Under the pieces are notes generated by a model. That model worked only from the letters and a program-made list of their open reading frames with translations. It was not told the origin of the DNA and made no database searches. A DNA stretch of 64,000 nt from Voacanga thouarsii (Eukaryota; Streptophyta; Magnoliopsida; Gentianales; Apocynaceae). Position numbers and translations under genes: made by a program. Below are positions 47,646 through 58,172 of this stretch, one piece after another (positions within the stretch are counted from its first letter, which is position 1; each line of letters starts with the position of its first letter). The stretch is from contig JANUWF010001719.1 in assembly GCA_026120185.1 (NCBI GenBank), positions 1,364,001 through 1,428,000 on the forward strand, in the 5' to 3' direction.

Positions 47646-47833
47646 GTGTGTGAGGGCGGCCTTGGCGCAACGGTTAAGTTGCTCCTTTGGTGACCAAAGG
47701 TCATGGGTTTGAACCACCGTAGAAATAGCCTTTTGGCAAAAATGTCAGGGGAAGGCTGCGTATATATCGGTTCCCTTTCTCTACCCCCGCAAGGTGGGGA
47801 GCGCTTGGCACATCGAGGCTAGCCCTTTTTTAT
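47646..47833 (+). mobile_element. tRNA-derived SINE, Au-like
   Basis: An internal Pol III promoter is visible: box A-like TTGGCGCAACGG (47662-47673) and box B-like GGGTTTGAACC (47705-47715). Next come AATAGCCTTTTGGCAAAAATG, GGGGAAGGCTGCGTA and GGGGAGCGCTTGGCAC, an order I know from plant Au-like SINEs. It ends in poly(T). The 12-bp direct repeat TATACAAAATAT flanks it (47634-47645, 47839-47850). Confidence 0.8.
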
Positions 47834-47991
47834 ATAAATATACAAAATATTTTTTATATAAATATACAAAATATTTTTTATATTGAATTTAATATAATTA
47901 TTATATTTTGTTATAATGCTTTTATTAAAAAAAAAGTACACAAAGATTGTTCAGAGTAGTTTAAATAATAACAAAAGGATAGCACAACAAT

Positions 47992-48068
47992 TGCTGTAGC
48001 TTAGCGGCTAAACACAACCTCTGCATTTCGGAGGTCATGGGTTTGAGTCTTGCGTTGTTCAGTTCTTG
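47992..48068 (+). mobile_element. Second tRNA-derived SINE-like segment
   Basis: TAGCTTAGCGGCTAAA (box A-like, 47997-48012) and GGTTTGAGTCT (box B-like) with GAGGTCATG before it resemble the tRNA-like head of a SINE of another family. A copy of AACATTTAGG on each side (48069-48078, 48160-48169) marks an 81-bp insertion of GTGGCCGGT-rich sequence that follows directly. The tail of the element is not defined. Confidence 0.5.
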
Positions 48069-48299
48069 AACATTTAGGAGCTACGATCCGATGTGGCCGG
48101 TCCATGGAGATGGCTGCGCATCGAAGAGTTTGTGGTCCGGTGTGGCTGGTGCATGAGGAAACATTTAGGGGCAGATTGCTACGAATTTGCTATGGATGCT
48201 TAGCGATGAAGGTATTTGCCATGGACCAATTCCGTCGCATTGTTATATATATATATTTTGCGGCCTCTGGTGGATTGATGCTAGCAGTTTGTTATGTAC

Positions 48300-48720
48300 T
48301 TTATATCCAAAATGAAATTGGTTGGCAATGAATGCAGCGTATAGCAAACGAAATGGTGAGTTTGAACAAGCATCTAACCGGTTAGACAAGGAAAAGCCAT
48401 TAGCTAAGATCATCACAATCGGGGGAACGATTAGACTAGCAGCCCGAAAAGTGGGGTACCAAACAAAATAAGCTCTTCTATCCAAAGCAGATACAAGGAT
48501 TAGTACATGGAAGCCCCTCGCCGAGAAGCATTAAACCGGTTGTAATGGGGATTCATCGTTCTTGACCCTATTTCACCTTAATTGTTATTTGAACAAGTAA
48601 AAGTTCTGTCTTTGTCCGAGTGGGGATAGCATTTCTCTTCTACATGTCCATGGAGTTTTGAAAATCTAAACATCTTAGAGATAGATAAAGAGGTAGGAAT
48701 TTCTCCATTGAACCGCACTC
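48300..48720. other. Possible plastid-derived insertion (NUPT)
   Basis: This block differs from its AT-rich surroundings in base composition and contains segments like GAACGATTAGACTAGCAGCC, GAAGCATTAAACCGG, TCTTGACCCTA, TTGAACAAGTAAAAG and GATAGATAAAGAGGTAGGAA, which I associate from memory with non-coding parts of the chloroplast inverted repeat. I cannot verify this here. No gene is visible in it. Confidence 0.4.
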
Positions 48721-48949
48721 CTTCACCCTTTTTCTTTTTATTTTGTTTTTATTTTATTTATTAATATTTAATCACACGTCCTAAAGATATACTACAAGCA
48801 TTTGTATTCAATATTCAAATACTAAAAGAATTTGAATATTGAACTATTGAATAATGAGAGAGAAATCGAATATTCATTGAGGGGAGGTATAATATTAAGT
48901 AGGCGAAAAGGAATTTTAGGAAAAAGATCTTTTTGATCTCTTTCCTTTA

Positions 48950-48989
<40 letters not shown>

Positions 48990-49030
48990 TTCTATATCTA
49001 TATCTATATCTATATGTGTATGTGTGTGTG
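48950..49030. repeat. Compound (CT)n(AT)n(CTATAT)n(TG)n microsatellite
   Basis: Four adjoining simple-sequence tracts over 81 bp, each with different unit composition; the border between them is sharp. Confidence 0.93.
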
Positions 49031-49548
49031 ACGCTGAGGATTGTATTGGGGAAAAAAAAAAAAACGAAGCTTCCTTTTGGAAACTGAGAGATTTCCAATT
49101 CTTTTCATTAGAATTAAATCTTCATACCATGAAAATTGGCTAGCACAAAATTTTTCGATGTTTTATTTGAGTGCCATCATCTCGTGGATTTCTATTGGAG
49201 AAATTCCTAAGCTTGAAATTTTAGTAGTTCACAATTTGGACAAATTTTACGGAAAGGTTTCGTGTGAGAAGAAAAAAAATTAAAAAGTTACATTTTCGAA
49301 GTAACGATTTTTCTTCCATCTCCTAACCCATTTAATTACATACTAGTGATTTTATTGCGTGAATTTTATTTTAATTTCTACTGCACATTAATTATTATTA
49401 TATGATTGAAATCCAACCAAGTTTGTGTAAAACTTTTGTTGGGAACTCTAAGTGAGCAGGAGAACCATTGTGTTTGTTTAATGCTATTAGCAATTCTTGC
49501 TTTATTGAGCATTTAGAGGACATGAAAAATGAAGGATGTGGCCTTTGA

Positions 49549-49722
49549 CACTACATGAAATTGAAAGATTTGCTACCAACAAATTAGTTGTTAATCCATC
49601 GCTGAATAGTAAAGAATGATCGAAAAAATCACTCATAATTTTGCTAGTCACTAATATTCTGCGAATGAACGCATTTGGCGATCACTAATTAACGATTGTT
49701 TAACGTCCGCTACTTTATATCG
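49549..49722 (+). mobile_element. CACTA-like left end, second copy
   Basis: Starts CACTACATGAAA followed by TTTGCTACCAACAAATT and GGCGATCACTAATTAACGA, akin to the subterminal motifs of the element at 22200-23541. The interior is followed by (AT)n (49725-49762) and about 700 bp of AT-rich DNA before a DnaJ exon. The right end was not found. Confidence 0.45.
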
Positions 49723-49723
49723 G

Positions 49724-49765
<42 letters not shown>

Positions 49766-50448
49766 TTTGATCTGCAATCTAAATATATATTCTAATTGTG
49801 AAGAGGGAAGTAAATTGTCTTTACAAATTATTTATATAATTTCTATTTTTGTTTTACCCTTTTAAGTTTTTTAGTAATGATTTAGATTTAATGGAGGATA
49901 TATATCTTCTTATGAATGACTCAAATCTCATCAATATTTTTAAATATCTTTTTTAACATTCAAGATTTAGTTGTTCATCATATTTAATTTAGTCATTTAC
50001 AGTAATTTTAATTTTTCTTTTAATTATCAAGATTTTGATTTAATAATATTCAGTAATGGTTGCCCTCCCTACTGCTCTTGCAAGTCACTCATTCTATTCG
50101 ACTTCCTTTCCAAATGCTTAACACAACTTGGCCTTCAACAAATTTGATTTCAAACTCTTTGATTCACCCTTTATTTTTCTAAGGCAGATGTTAGGTATCT
50201 TAACTAGGATTTACACCCCCCCCCCCATTTTCTTTGAATGGTGAATTGTCTCATCTGTCATAGTTTCAATTCAAAAGTTGGAGGTGGACGATGCCCTGTA
50301 TGACTATGACAAAAGTGGCAACTTCATCCATTTTTTTAAGATTTTTTTTTTCTAGTTTGGTTCTTTAGAGCTTGGAGATTCAAAGTTTCGGTTTTGTTTC
50401 GTAATTTTGATTTTTTTCTCATGGTAATATTTATGGTTGAGATTTAGG

Positions 50449-50647
50449 TAACAAGAGAAGAGAATAGAAGCTTGAGGGAGGAAAGGCTAAAGGGAAAGTG
50501 TTTATATAGAGTCAGTATAAAGGGGAATGATGCATGGGTTCGAAGATGGAGTTGGCCATCGGCGAGATATCCGTATGAGGTCCTATGCATGTCAAGGGAT
50601 TCTTCTGATCAGGAAATTAAGTCTGCTTACATAAAGCTTGCTCTAAA
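50449..50647 (+). pseudogene. DnaJ (J-domain) exon fragment, ARG1-like
   Basis: An open frame of 66 codons after a TTTAG acceptor-like site. Its end encodes YPYEVLCMSRDSSDQEIKSA and YIKLALK, the first helix of a J-domain, in the ARG1/DnaJ-15 manner. It stops at a good donor (AAA|GTAAGA), which is where the exon would be expected to end. The HPD motif would lie in the next exon, and no such exon is seen in the following kilobases. So it is a stranded exon with intact splice donor. It lies ~0.9 kb after a CACTA-like end, so capture by a transposon is possible. Confidence 0.75.
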
Positions 50648-51089
50648 GTAAGATTTTTTTTCTCCTTTATATGCCCCTACAATATTTTAGCTTGTAATGG
50701 TTTATTTTAGGTAATGTTCTGTATGATGTACATCTTCTAATTGGAATGTTTCCTAAGGTGGAAAATTGGAGGGCTATTTTACTTGTTTGTTATTTGACAT
50801 AAGGAATTTATTAAGTGGAACATGTTGTGAGCTAAATTGTTTTTCGATAAATTATGTTAAATTATTTAATAGGACATTATAAACAACGCGAAAAGAGAGA
50901 AATAACGATGATTGGCAATGTTTAAAAATACATAGTTAAGGTAGTTGTGTGCCATATGTCCACACCCCACATATTTGATATATCATATTTAGACAAAAAG
51001 TCCATGTCTCCTCTGCTCAATAAATAACATTGCATTTCCATTTCCATGGGATTTTATCAAGCTAACCAAGCAGTTCAATCTCAAGAAGG

Positions 51090-51345
51090 GGAAATGACAT
51101 TGCAAGGGCTAATGACAAGATCGAGAACCAAGAGGTTTTAAGATAATATCCAATTATTCCTACAACAATGTTTGAAGATGGAAGAGATTCGGAAGGATGA
51201 TGAAGGCAGCCAGGAACTCATTTTGATGGTTATCCAAAAAGAGCCCAAACTACAATTCAAGCCTGCACCGAAAGAAGGAGGAAAAACTGAAGAAAAGCCA
51301 TCTAGAGCCAAGCTGGTGCCGGCCCCAGACAACTGAGCCATCGCC
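51090..51345 (+). pseudogene. Ty3/Gypsy polyprotein C-terminal remnant
   Basis: LMTRSRTKRF at about 51110-51140 resembles the GPMTRARAKRF motif near the end of plant Gypsy polyproteins, before the 3' LTR. It is followed by an uninterrupted but nondescript frame with a few stops. No integrase or RT is present upstream. Confidence 0.5.
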
Positions 51346-51960
51346 AGCCTGATTTATTTGGCTCAAGGCTGGGCTTCAGAGCGAAGCCAGCGCCAGTCCT
51401 AGTGCTGGAGTTGGTGTCGGCCCCTGTCGGGGCCCAACCATTGTTTGGGTTATTTTTACTGTTTTCTCTACATCCTTTCTATTTTAGACATTTTGTAAAG
51501 GCATTTTAAGCCTTTAAATTGTCTTGGTGCCTTAATTATCATTTAGTTAGGGTTAGGGTATTATAAATATATCTTTTGTGATTTGACAAGACATTCAACT
51601 CACTCTATTCAAATTGTGAAAGAGAGTTTTGAGAGGGTTTTACATTCTTATTCATCTTGTTCAAGACCATGCTTAGGGCTTAGCCCTTCCTTTAAATGAG
51701 TCTCTAAATCTTTGGATAATCCAATGTGATTTTTCTTGATTGGGTCTTAATTGTTTTGTTCTTCTAAAGTTTATCTTGAATTCCATTGTTTGGGTGCCTA
51801 TAGTTCTACTTATTTTATTCTTGATTTCCTTTGTTGTTTTAAGGCTATTTGGGTAAATTTATAGTAGATCAGAATAGTTAGATAGTTATTCTATTTTATT
51901 TAGCCACTAAATTCCACTAATTGGGTTTCAATTTAAGAGCTGAGATTTTAGCCCATTGTT
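51346..51960 (+). mobile_element. LTR-like sequence after the Gypsy remnant
   Basis: It contains ATTATAAATATATC (TATA-like, about 51559), CACTCTATTCAAATTGTG, a GAGAGGGTTTTACATTCTT motif and TTGTTCAAGACC, a leader type found in plant Gypsy LTRs. The ends are not clearly defined. Nothing coding is seen. Confidence 0.4.
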
Positions 51961-51969
51961 AAGCAGATA

Positions 51970-52570
51970 TTAGCTTTTTCATTTTTCGAATCGTAACTTT
52001 TTTCAGAGTCAGATTCTTCATGATCCCAAGTTCCAATTAATCCATTTCCTTTCTTCAACTTTGTGTCCTTCTTTTTCTTTCTAAAGTGCTTGGTCTCCTT
52101 TTCTTTAGCCATGGACAATCAGCAATAAAATGTTCTGTACTTTTGCATTCAAAGTATTAAGGTTTGAAAGTACCATGACTAATTCTTCTGTGTCAAATCA
52201 GTGCCATCATCATTATCAGTTTGATCACTGTTAGGATCTTCATCAACTGCTTTCAAGGCAGCTTCCCGTTTGCCTTTCTCATCATCATCATATTCTTAAA
52301 ACCTTTTAAATTTCATTGTATGGGTTAAGAGAGAGCCAATTAGCTCTTCAGTGGGTAATCTGTTCAGTTTTTTTGATTCCTCTATAGCCAAGCTTTTTGT
52401 CTATCAACTCTTTGGTAGAGCATCACGCAGTTTTCTATTTTGTTTTCCAAGGGAATAAGTTTTCCTGTACGCTTTTAGACTATTCATAATATTTGCGAAT
52501 TGAGTGAACATATCGATTGTGTTCTCACTCGGCTTCATAAAGAACAATTCATAGTCTCGGACTAAAAGTC
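51970..52570 (-). pseudogene. Copia gag fragment, C-terminal half with zinc knuckle
   Basis: On the minus strand: YELFFMKPSENTIDMFTQFA, NSLKAYRKTY, LPKS, then an acidic linker and the zinc knuckle CKSTEHFIADCP. This is the order of plant Ty1/Copia gag. Frameshifts and stops are present. It stops at 52570 and neither protease nor integrase follows. Confidence 0.75.
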
Positions 52571-52599
52571 CTAGCTTCGATTTTAACTTGAATTAAAAA

Positions 52600-55150
52600 G
52601 AAAACAAAGATTTCAATGATTGTTGTGTTGAGAATTAAATTGAAATAATTAAATTACACTTCTTCCCGGATACAGATTGTAATGAGATGATCAAAGGCAC
52701 ATGATTTCACTAGATTAACTCTTATATTACCAACGTGACCCGTTATTCTAGAGTGTACCTTATTAGTTAATTAATGTCTAGAATTAACCAATATCATTTT
52801 TCAAGGTATATTAATTCTATTCCTCCAAATAACCCAACTATATTTCTATATTGAATTCAATTCAAAAGAACGCATTCAAGAACATGACATTATAATGATC
52901 ACACAAACCATGCAAATATATTTCTATTTCACATGTAATTTGTAGTCTGATTACCTGTCCTAATTAACTAAGTCATTTTTCGAATTTTCCAAGTTAATGA
53001 AAAATCAATCTAAATGGTGATCAGGCTTTCAATTACTTTGAGTACAATAATCAGGCAAAGATTTAGTAACACCCTTCAACTAACGGAATCACAAGATAAT
53101 ATAATAATTAATACTAGCTATATCAAGGCCTTAGAATAAGAAATTAATACATAATTGAAGAGAAATTCAAGATCAAATTAAAAGAGAAGGTATGAGAAAA
53201 CATCACAATATTCTAATACAATCTCCAAGTTTGTCCACGAGTAGCCTCCAATATGTGTCCAATAATGGAAAATCCTCTCAAAATTACAACAAAAAAACCT
53301 TAAGAAGATAATACCTAAAGCTAATGTCAAAAGAAATTGAACAAAATTCATCCCTCATGGCTTCCCCCTCCAAAATTCGCTCTTTTCGGCTTTTATCTTC
53401 GTTGGAGCCCATTAGAGAGTTTAATTCGGCCCCTGATTGATGAATTCAGCATCGGATTTAACTCTCCTCCTGAGATCTTTTGAAAATTACTCCTTCAGCC
53501 CTGCAACTTGTGTGTTTTTTCGTTTAAGTCCTTAGAAAAATCAAATAACCACAAATAAGAGTAAATTGTCCAAATAAATCCCGTATTGCATTAAATTATA
53601 ACATGATCTATCCAAAAGTCATCCAAAATATTTAATGCAATATCACTATATCAAACTCCCCCACACTTAGACGTTTGCTTGTCCCCAAGCAAAACTAGGT
53701 TTAAATCAAAATGTCAACACACATGGGTTTCAAGATCATTGCTCAAATACTTCTCCAGTTTATGCCAATAAAAACAAATGCTCAAGTACTCCTCATAACA
53801 AACATAAAGACTTGTGTTAGTGAAGTAGGACCTAGTACTGCAAAACAATTACTCAACAATGTTCTCAAGTCATTTAAATAATCAAGTTTAAATAAAATAT
53901 GCATTCCATAGGCTTATGTTTCATACTCTCCCTCCACTAATTGAGGCATATCATGATTCCACTTAGATTAGGTAGGACTTTAGCGCTTGTAATGTAAGGC
54001 TAGGGAATTGGCTAACAATTGAAAGATATAAGATAACAACATACAAAGAGAAGAGAGCTTGCAAGAAAAAAAATAATAAGAAAACATAGCAAAAACTCCA
54101 ATTCTCCTCTTGACCCAGTACATACCAACATTCACTTTCCAAATTCTCATACCATAATCAGGATGTATGCTAAGCACTCTTTGTATACTCACCATTACAT
54201 TTGTTGCACAACCCTCAATATTGTGAAAATTTATTCCCATGACAACCGTATAACTAGCCTAGAACAACAACTGTACTCTTCCCCCGTGTGTTCTTTGTTT
54301 TTTTTTTTAGGGTCTGAGCTTATTCCAGCATTGGATTAAGCTCAATTCGGTGCTGAAAATTTTTTGTCCGCCCTTTGTTGTTGTTGTTTTTTTTCTTAGA
54401 AAACTTTTACAAACTACACAAGGTCACACAAGATACACAAGGTCCCTAGTGGCAGTACATTTCTAAATTTGAATTACCTACATAGCATTGAATATGGCCT
54501 TAAAGATGATGGTACTCAAAGCCAATTGAGGCTAGAAACCCAACATAAAATAATAGTCCTATGATTCCCTCAACATCTTTCTACTTAAATCTGTAATGTT
54601 CTTTCACAAGCCTATACCCTTATCCCATGGAGCAATTAAAGAATTGGAATATGAATCAAGCCCTCACAAGGAAATAATAGGTCAATAGATTCACTGGTTC
54701 ATGAAAGAATTAAATACAGTTAGGCACAAAAAGGGTGCTAGGGATAATTCATAAGGTAAGCTTGAATGTCTCAAACTGTATGTCAAGTGTATGTCAATAA
54801 ACTACCAAAAGGTCCACAAACCAAATAGACAACACACAAAATAGCAAAAAAGGACCCTATATAGTGTGTGCACATCGCATACTCCACAAACGTAGAAGTA
54901 AACAAAGAAAATATGATGGGTATAGCTACCTATCCAACAAGATCAATTGAGGGAAAAATATCTGGGACTAGCGAAAATAGAAAGGCCTAACAGTCGGCAG
55001 TGGAACTAGCAGCGACACGACGGAAGGGGCGGCAACAGGCAACAGTAGTGACGCAACGGAAGGGGCGGCAACGACCTCAAGACGCCGTGAGGGAACCAGT
55101 GAGGGCTGGATTGGCATGCTGAAAAAGGCTGGAACTCGGTGCCTGAAGCA
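52600..55150. other. AT-rich intergenic and retroelement non-coding DNA
   Basis: No gene recognised. CCCCCACACTTAGACGTTTGCTTGTCCCC-type sequence near 53650 is common in non-coding parts of plant LTR retroelements (my recollection). A GC-rich direct repeat of ACGGAAGGGGCGGCAAC (about 55020 and 55057) lies at the right edge. Confidence 0.5.
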
Positions 55151-55164
55151 TGATTAATTTGCTA

Positions 55165-55765
55165 CCAAATTAGCAATATCTTTTTAATTCCTAGTTAAAA
55201 AGTCTGATTAGCAATATCTTTTAATTTGCTACCAAATGCAGCAATGGCCTTATGATCACTCATCCTTAATTCCTCAAATTATATTGTCAGTACCTACAAC
55301 TTAGGTATTTTAACAATGCTTGCTCTTTCATACACCGTATGAAGTACTTCCCAATCATCTTTAGCAAATTCGCATATAGAGATCAATCTGAACTCATTAG
55401 GGCTAACAACAACAAAAATTGTATTTAACGCTTCAGTATAGGTATTTTCAAGATGACATTCAGCATCAATCCATACATCTATTGGCTTTAGTTCTTCCAC
55501 CCAGTACCTGTATTTGCCATTGGTGGGAGTTTCCATCCTTGTTCAATAGATTTCTAAGAAGCAATATCAATATTTTTAATAAAGATTCTCATTCTAGTTT
55601 TTCAATATGTATAAGTTTCTATTTACAGCAATTGTATTTGAGTAACAAATCCTCATTCTTTCACTGATCCATATATGGTTTTCTAAACCAATTACTAATA
55701 TCTCATCTCATCTGCTAAATTAATAGCAGCTCTAACACGGTAAACCACTGTGATACCAATTATGT
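55165..55765 (-). pseudogene. Copia 5' part: primer-site-like start and gag N-terminus
   Basis: TTGGTATCACAGTGG at 55765-55750 resembles a tRNA-Met primer site, followed by a ~200 bp leader and METPTNGKYRYWVEELKPID (gag start at 55536). Further along: NTIFVVVSPNEFRLIS, AKDDWEVLHTVYE, VKIPKL and, after stops, FEELRMSDHKAIAAF. These are typical Copia gag motifs. The 55765 edge abuts the pararetrovirus. It is a different gag from 51970-52570, because the two overlap in homologous region rather than following on. Confidence 0.75.
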
Positions 55766-55834
55766 GATTTGGTTTGTCAATCTCCTGTGTTGTTGTTAAA
55801 GTTTCCTATTATAATTGCATTAGTTTCAAATCAT

Positions 55835-56350
55835 AAAAAGAAATCAATCTGCTTTTGAACTTGGTTTAAAAATTCATAATATTTTTCTTGGATCTGTTGT
55901 TTCTCAGATCCTTGAAAATGTTCAAAAAACCAGTTTCTTTTGAGAATGTTTACAAGGGAGTAAAATTCTTTTCGCAATTGTTTTTTGTCTATGACAAAAT
56001 CAGTTTGTAAGACATTAAGATCTCCAATCATAGCAGAATTGGTAGGAGATGTAGGATTATCATCAGATCCAGGTTGTGGAACATACCTGGCTTGAGGAAT
56101 TCTCAGATCTTGATCTATATCCTGTAAATGTGTTGCTACTGAGGATGTAGAGTGTCTTGATTGTTGAAATCTAGATGATGATCCTAACCTAGATGTTGCA
56201 TTTGAGGGAGGATACGAGATCCGTTGACTGAGTGATCTCTGGAAAGTGATTTCAACATTTCCAGAAGGAGATTAGTGTATCTCGGAGACAGTTGTGTTTT
56301 CTGGTTTCTCGGAAGGAGTGACTCAGTTAATAGCCAGTTTGAAGGAAGAC
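55835..56350 (-). pseudogene. Pararetrovirus B: region between movement protein and capsid
   Basis: Contains a Ser/Pro-rich linker and VIDKKQLRKEFYSL, RNWFFEHFQG and KYYEFLNQVQKQIDFF (56031-55838). It ends where the capsid frame should start; the viral homology stops at about 55835. Confidence 0.7.
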
Positions 56351-56360
56351 TTACCTCTCT

Positions 56361-57070
56361 CTAGGAAATGGGTTTTGGAATTGACAGATGGGATCTGGAC
56401 AGATCTATTTGAAATAGGATTGTTTCTCCTTTGTTTGATACTTTCATAGCACCAGTATTGAAAGCAGAATTCATAACCTTATATTGAATTCTATATAAAA
56501 ATGCTACCGGGAGAGATCCAATTTTTATTTTGAAATTTGCAGTTTGGATATTCAGGGTTAGGTAGTCTAAAAGATTCCTATCCTGAAGAGAAACAGTAAA
56601 ATTTGGGAAACAATCAAAATAGACTGGTTCATTGCAGAGACTAGTTTCAACCATGCCTAGAAGAGAATCATTGAAGTTTAGGAATCTGGTATCCCTAAGA
56701 CATAAAAAAAGCAATGTATCTAGACCTTCTCTAGATAAGGGTTTTGCTGCAATTTGGACTAGACCAAAATGAAGATATTTGTATTTTTGTCTGAATTTCT
56801 CCATAGCACTTGGGGTAAGGAGTCTGATTTCTTGGGTATCAGGATCTATTTAGACTATTTCCTCAATAATCTTGATAACATAGTCACTGCTAAGTGACCA
56901 TTTGGAGTTTTTGTAAATTTCTTTGTCGGAAACTTAGAAATTTTCCAATTGTCAATTGATTGTTGAAGATAAGAGAAGTGGACTTCTTCTTTGATTTTTG
57001 AAGAAATAACAGGGGCAATAGGGTAAGAGGATGATGAAGATGGGGATTGGAAGAGTCGGGAAAAATACAT
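56361..57070 (-). pseudogene. Pararetrovirus B: movement protein
   Basis: Two frame pieces (57070-56855 and 56804-56361). The second contains HFGLVQIAAKPLSREGLDT, LCLRDTRFLNFNDSLLGM and NEPVYFDCFPNFTVS, the core of the 30K-type viral movement protein, then Ser-rich C-terminus. It moves virus between cells in the free virus. One frameshift near 56810-56850 separates the halves. Confidence 0.85.
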
Positions 57071-57703
57071 GATGCAATAATACTAAATATGCAGAAAGAA
57101 AATATTCAGAAAGCAATAAATTACAACAAGTATTTAATCAGTTTCTAAATACTTCCCTTCGCTTGGTGATCATCACCATCAGATTCCATAAGATGGAATT
57201 CACTCAAGTTATTAGTCATCTTACGCAGTACTCAATTTAGATCTACGGTTTCTACTCTGCTTAGATATATGATTTATTTGTTACCTAAAGCCTAGATTTG
57301 TTAACTCTGTGCACATGCTTGCTCTTAATCTAACCATTGAGAATTGAATTCTCGTCTCAACATGATACTGGAACCATCAATGGCCTTAACTCCATGGCTT
57401 AAAGGTTCAGTCTATCTTGCCGAGTAGATCTGGATACCAGATCTCCTTCCAGATTCAATCAGATATTTGCACAGAGTTCTCAGATCTATTCAATATATAA
57501 CCACTAAATCATAGATCTATGAAGGTCAGAAACATATATTCTTCATACGTGGGCTTCTGTCGGTAGGCCGACGTCGGTCCTTAACAATTCCTCCTTAGAA
57601 ATTGTTAAGTTTCGACACCCAATATACTCAGAATACATAGATCAAAATAGAGTATGGTGTAAAATACTAATAACAAGAGTCATCTACTTTACTTCCTCAT
57701 CTG

Positions 57704-57716
57704 GCTCTGATACCAA
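57704..57716 (-). promoter_or_regulatory. Primer-binding site for initiator Met-tRNA (pararetrovirus B)
   Basis: On the minus strand TGGTATCAGAGCC, complementary to the 3' end of plant initiator tRNA-Met, as in Caulimoviridae. It marks the start of minus-strand DNA synthesis and is position 1 of the virus map, upstream of the movement protein frame (57070). Confidence 0.88.
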
Positions 57717-58011
57717 GGGGACGGGAAGTTTTGCCCGGAAAGGAAAGGGGAATAAGGTGAAGTAAATTAAAGAAAGTAAGGTTGCATATGGAATGCACAA
57801 ATAAATTAAAGCATGAACAAATTAATGATAAACTGAAAATAAATGAGGCGGCTTAGTCGACCATAAGCAGATAGAACTTCAGATATTATTATTGAAATAA
57901 AAGTACAATATTTGAAAGCTAGAAGTAAAGTCTAACCGGAGAGAGTCTTGCAGGAATGAAAGATACAAGTGCTATGGTGTGGCAAGTGTGTCTTACAATG
58001 AAATTGAAATT

Positions 58012-58145
58012 TCTATTTATAGATAAAATAGCCGTGATGCTACAGTGTTAAACAGTAACATTAAAAAGCCGCTACAGTGTACAGTGAAACAGTAACACTC
58101 GAAAAGTGCTACAGTGATCTGCTGGTGTCACTGCTTACGTCTTTG
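58012..58145 (-). promoter_or_regulatory. Caulimovirus-like promoter region (TATA, as-1-like element, repeats)
   Basis: On the minus strand, an as-1-like stretch AGACGTAAGCAGTGAC (58142-58127), then three copies of CACTGTAGC (58116-58108, 58079-58071, 58047-58039), then CTATAAATAGA (58022-58012). This is ordered as in caulimovirus promoters: activating sequences, TATA, then the leader with the primer site ~300 nt downstream. The TGACG core is not perfect. Confidence 0.6.
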
Positions 58146-58172
58146 GTTGGGTTGATGTCGTTATGCATGACA

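Larger units (their letters stand above)
45214..48240 (+). mobile_element. CACTA-type element, left end with subterminal repeats
   Basis: The edge CACTACAAGAAAA (45214-45226) matches the terminal repeat of En/Spm elements and cuts a Copia LTR. The motif TTTGCCACGGA and variants (TTTGTCACGGA, CCGTGGCAAAT) recur in both orientations from 45235 to 47030 and again at 48168-48235, as CACTA subterminal repeats do. No transposase gene is visible. The right end (TTTTCTTGTAGTG) was not found; two SINEs and other debris sit inside. It is inferred to be a non-autonomous or truncated element. Confidence 0.6.

Noticed and set aside
47646..47833. Functional tRNA gene
   Set aside because: Only box A and B similarity is present; acceptor stem and anticodon arm do not fold, and a SINE body follows.
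54300..54420. Coding exon near CTGAGCTTATTCCAGC
   Set aside because: No frame of useful length or recognisable motif; surrounded by poly(T) and TTG repeats.
51970..55536. One Copia gag gene interrupted by a 2.7 kb insertion
   Set aside because: The two fragments overlap in homologous positions and differ in sequence type, so they come from different elements.
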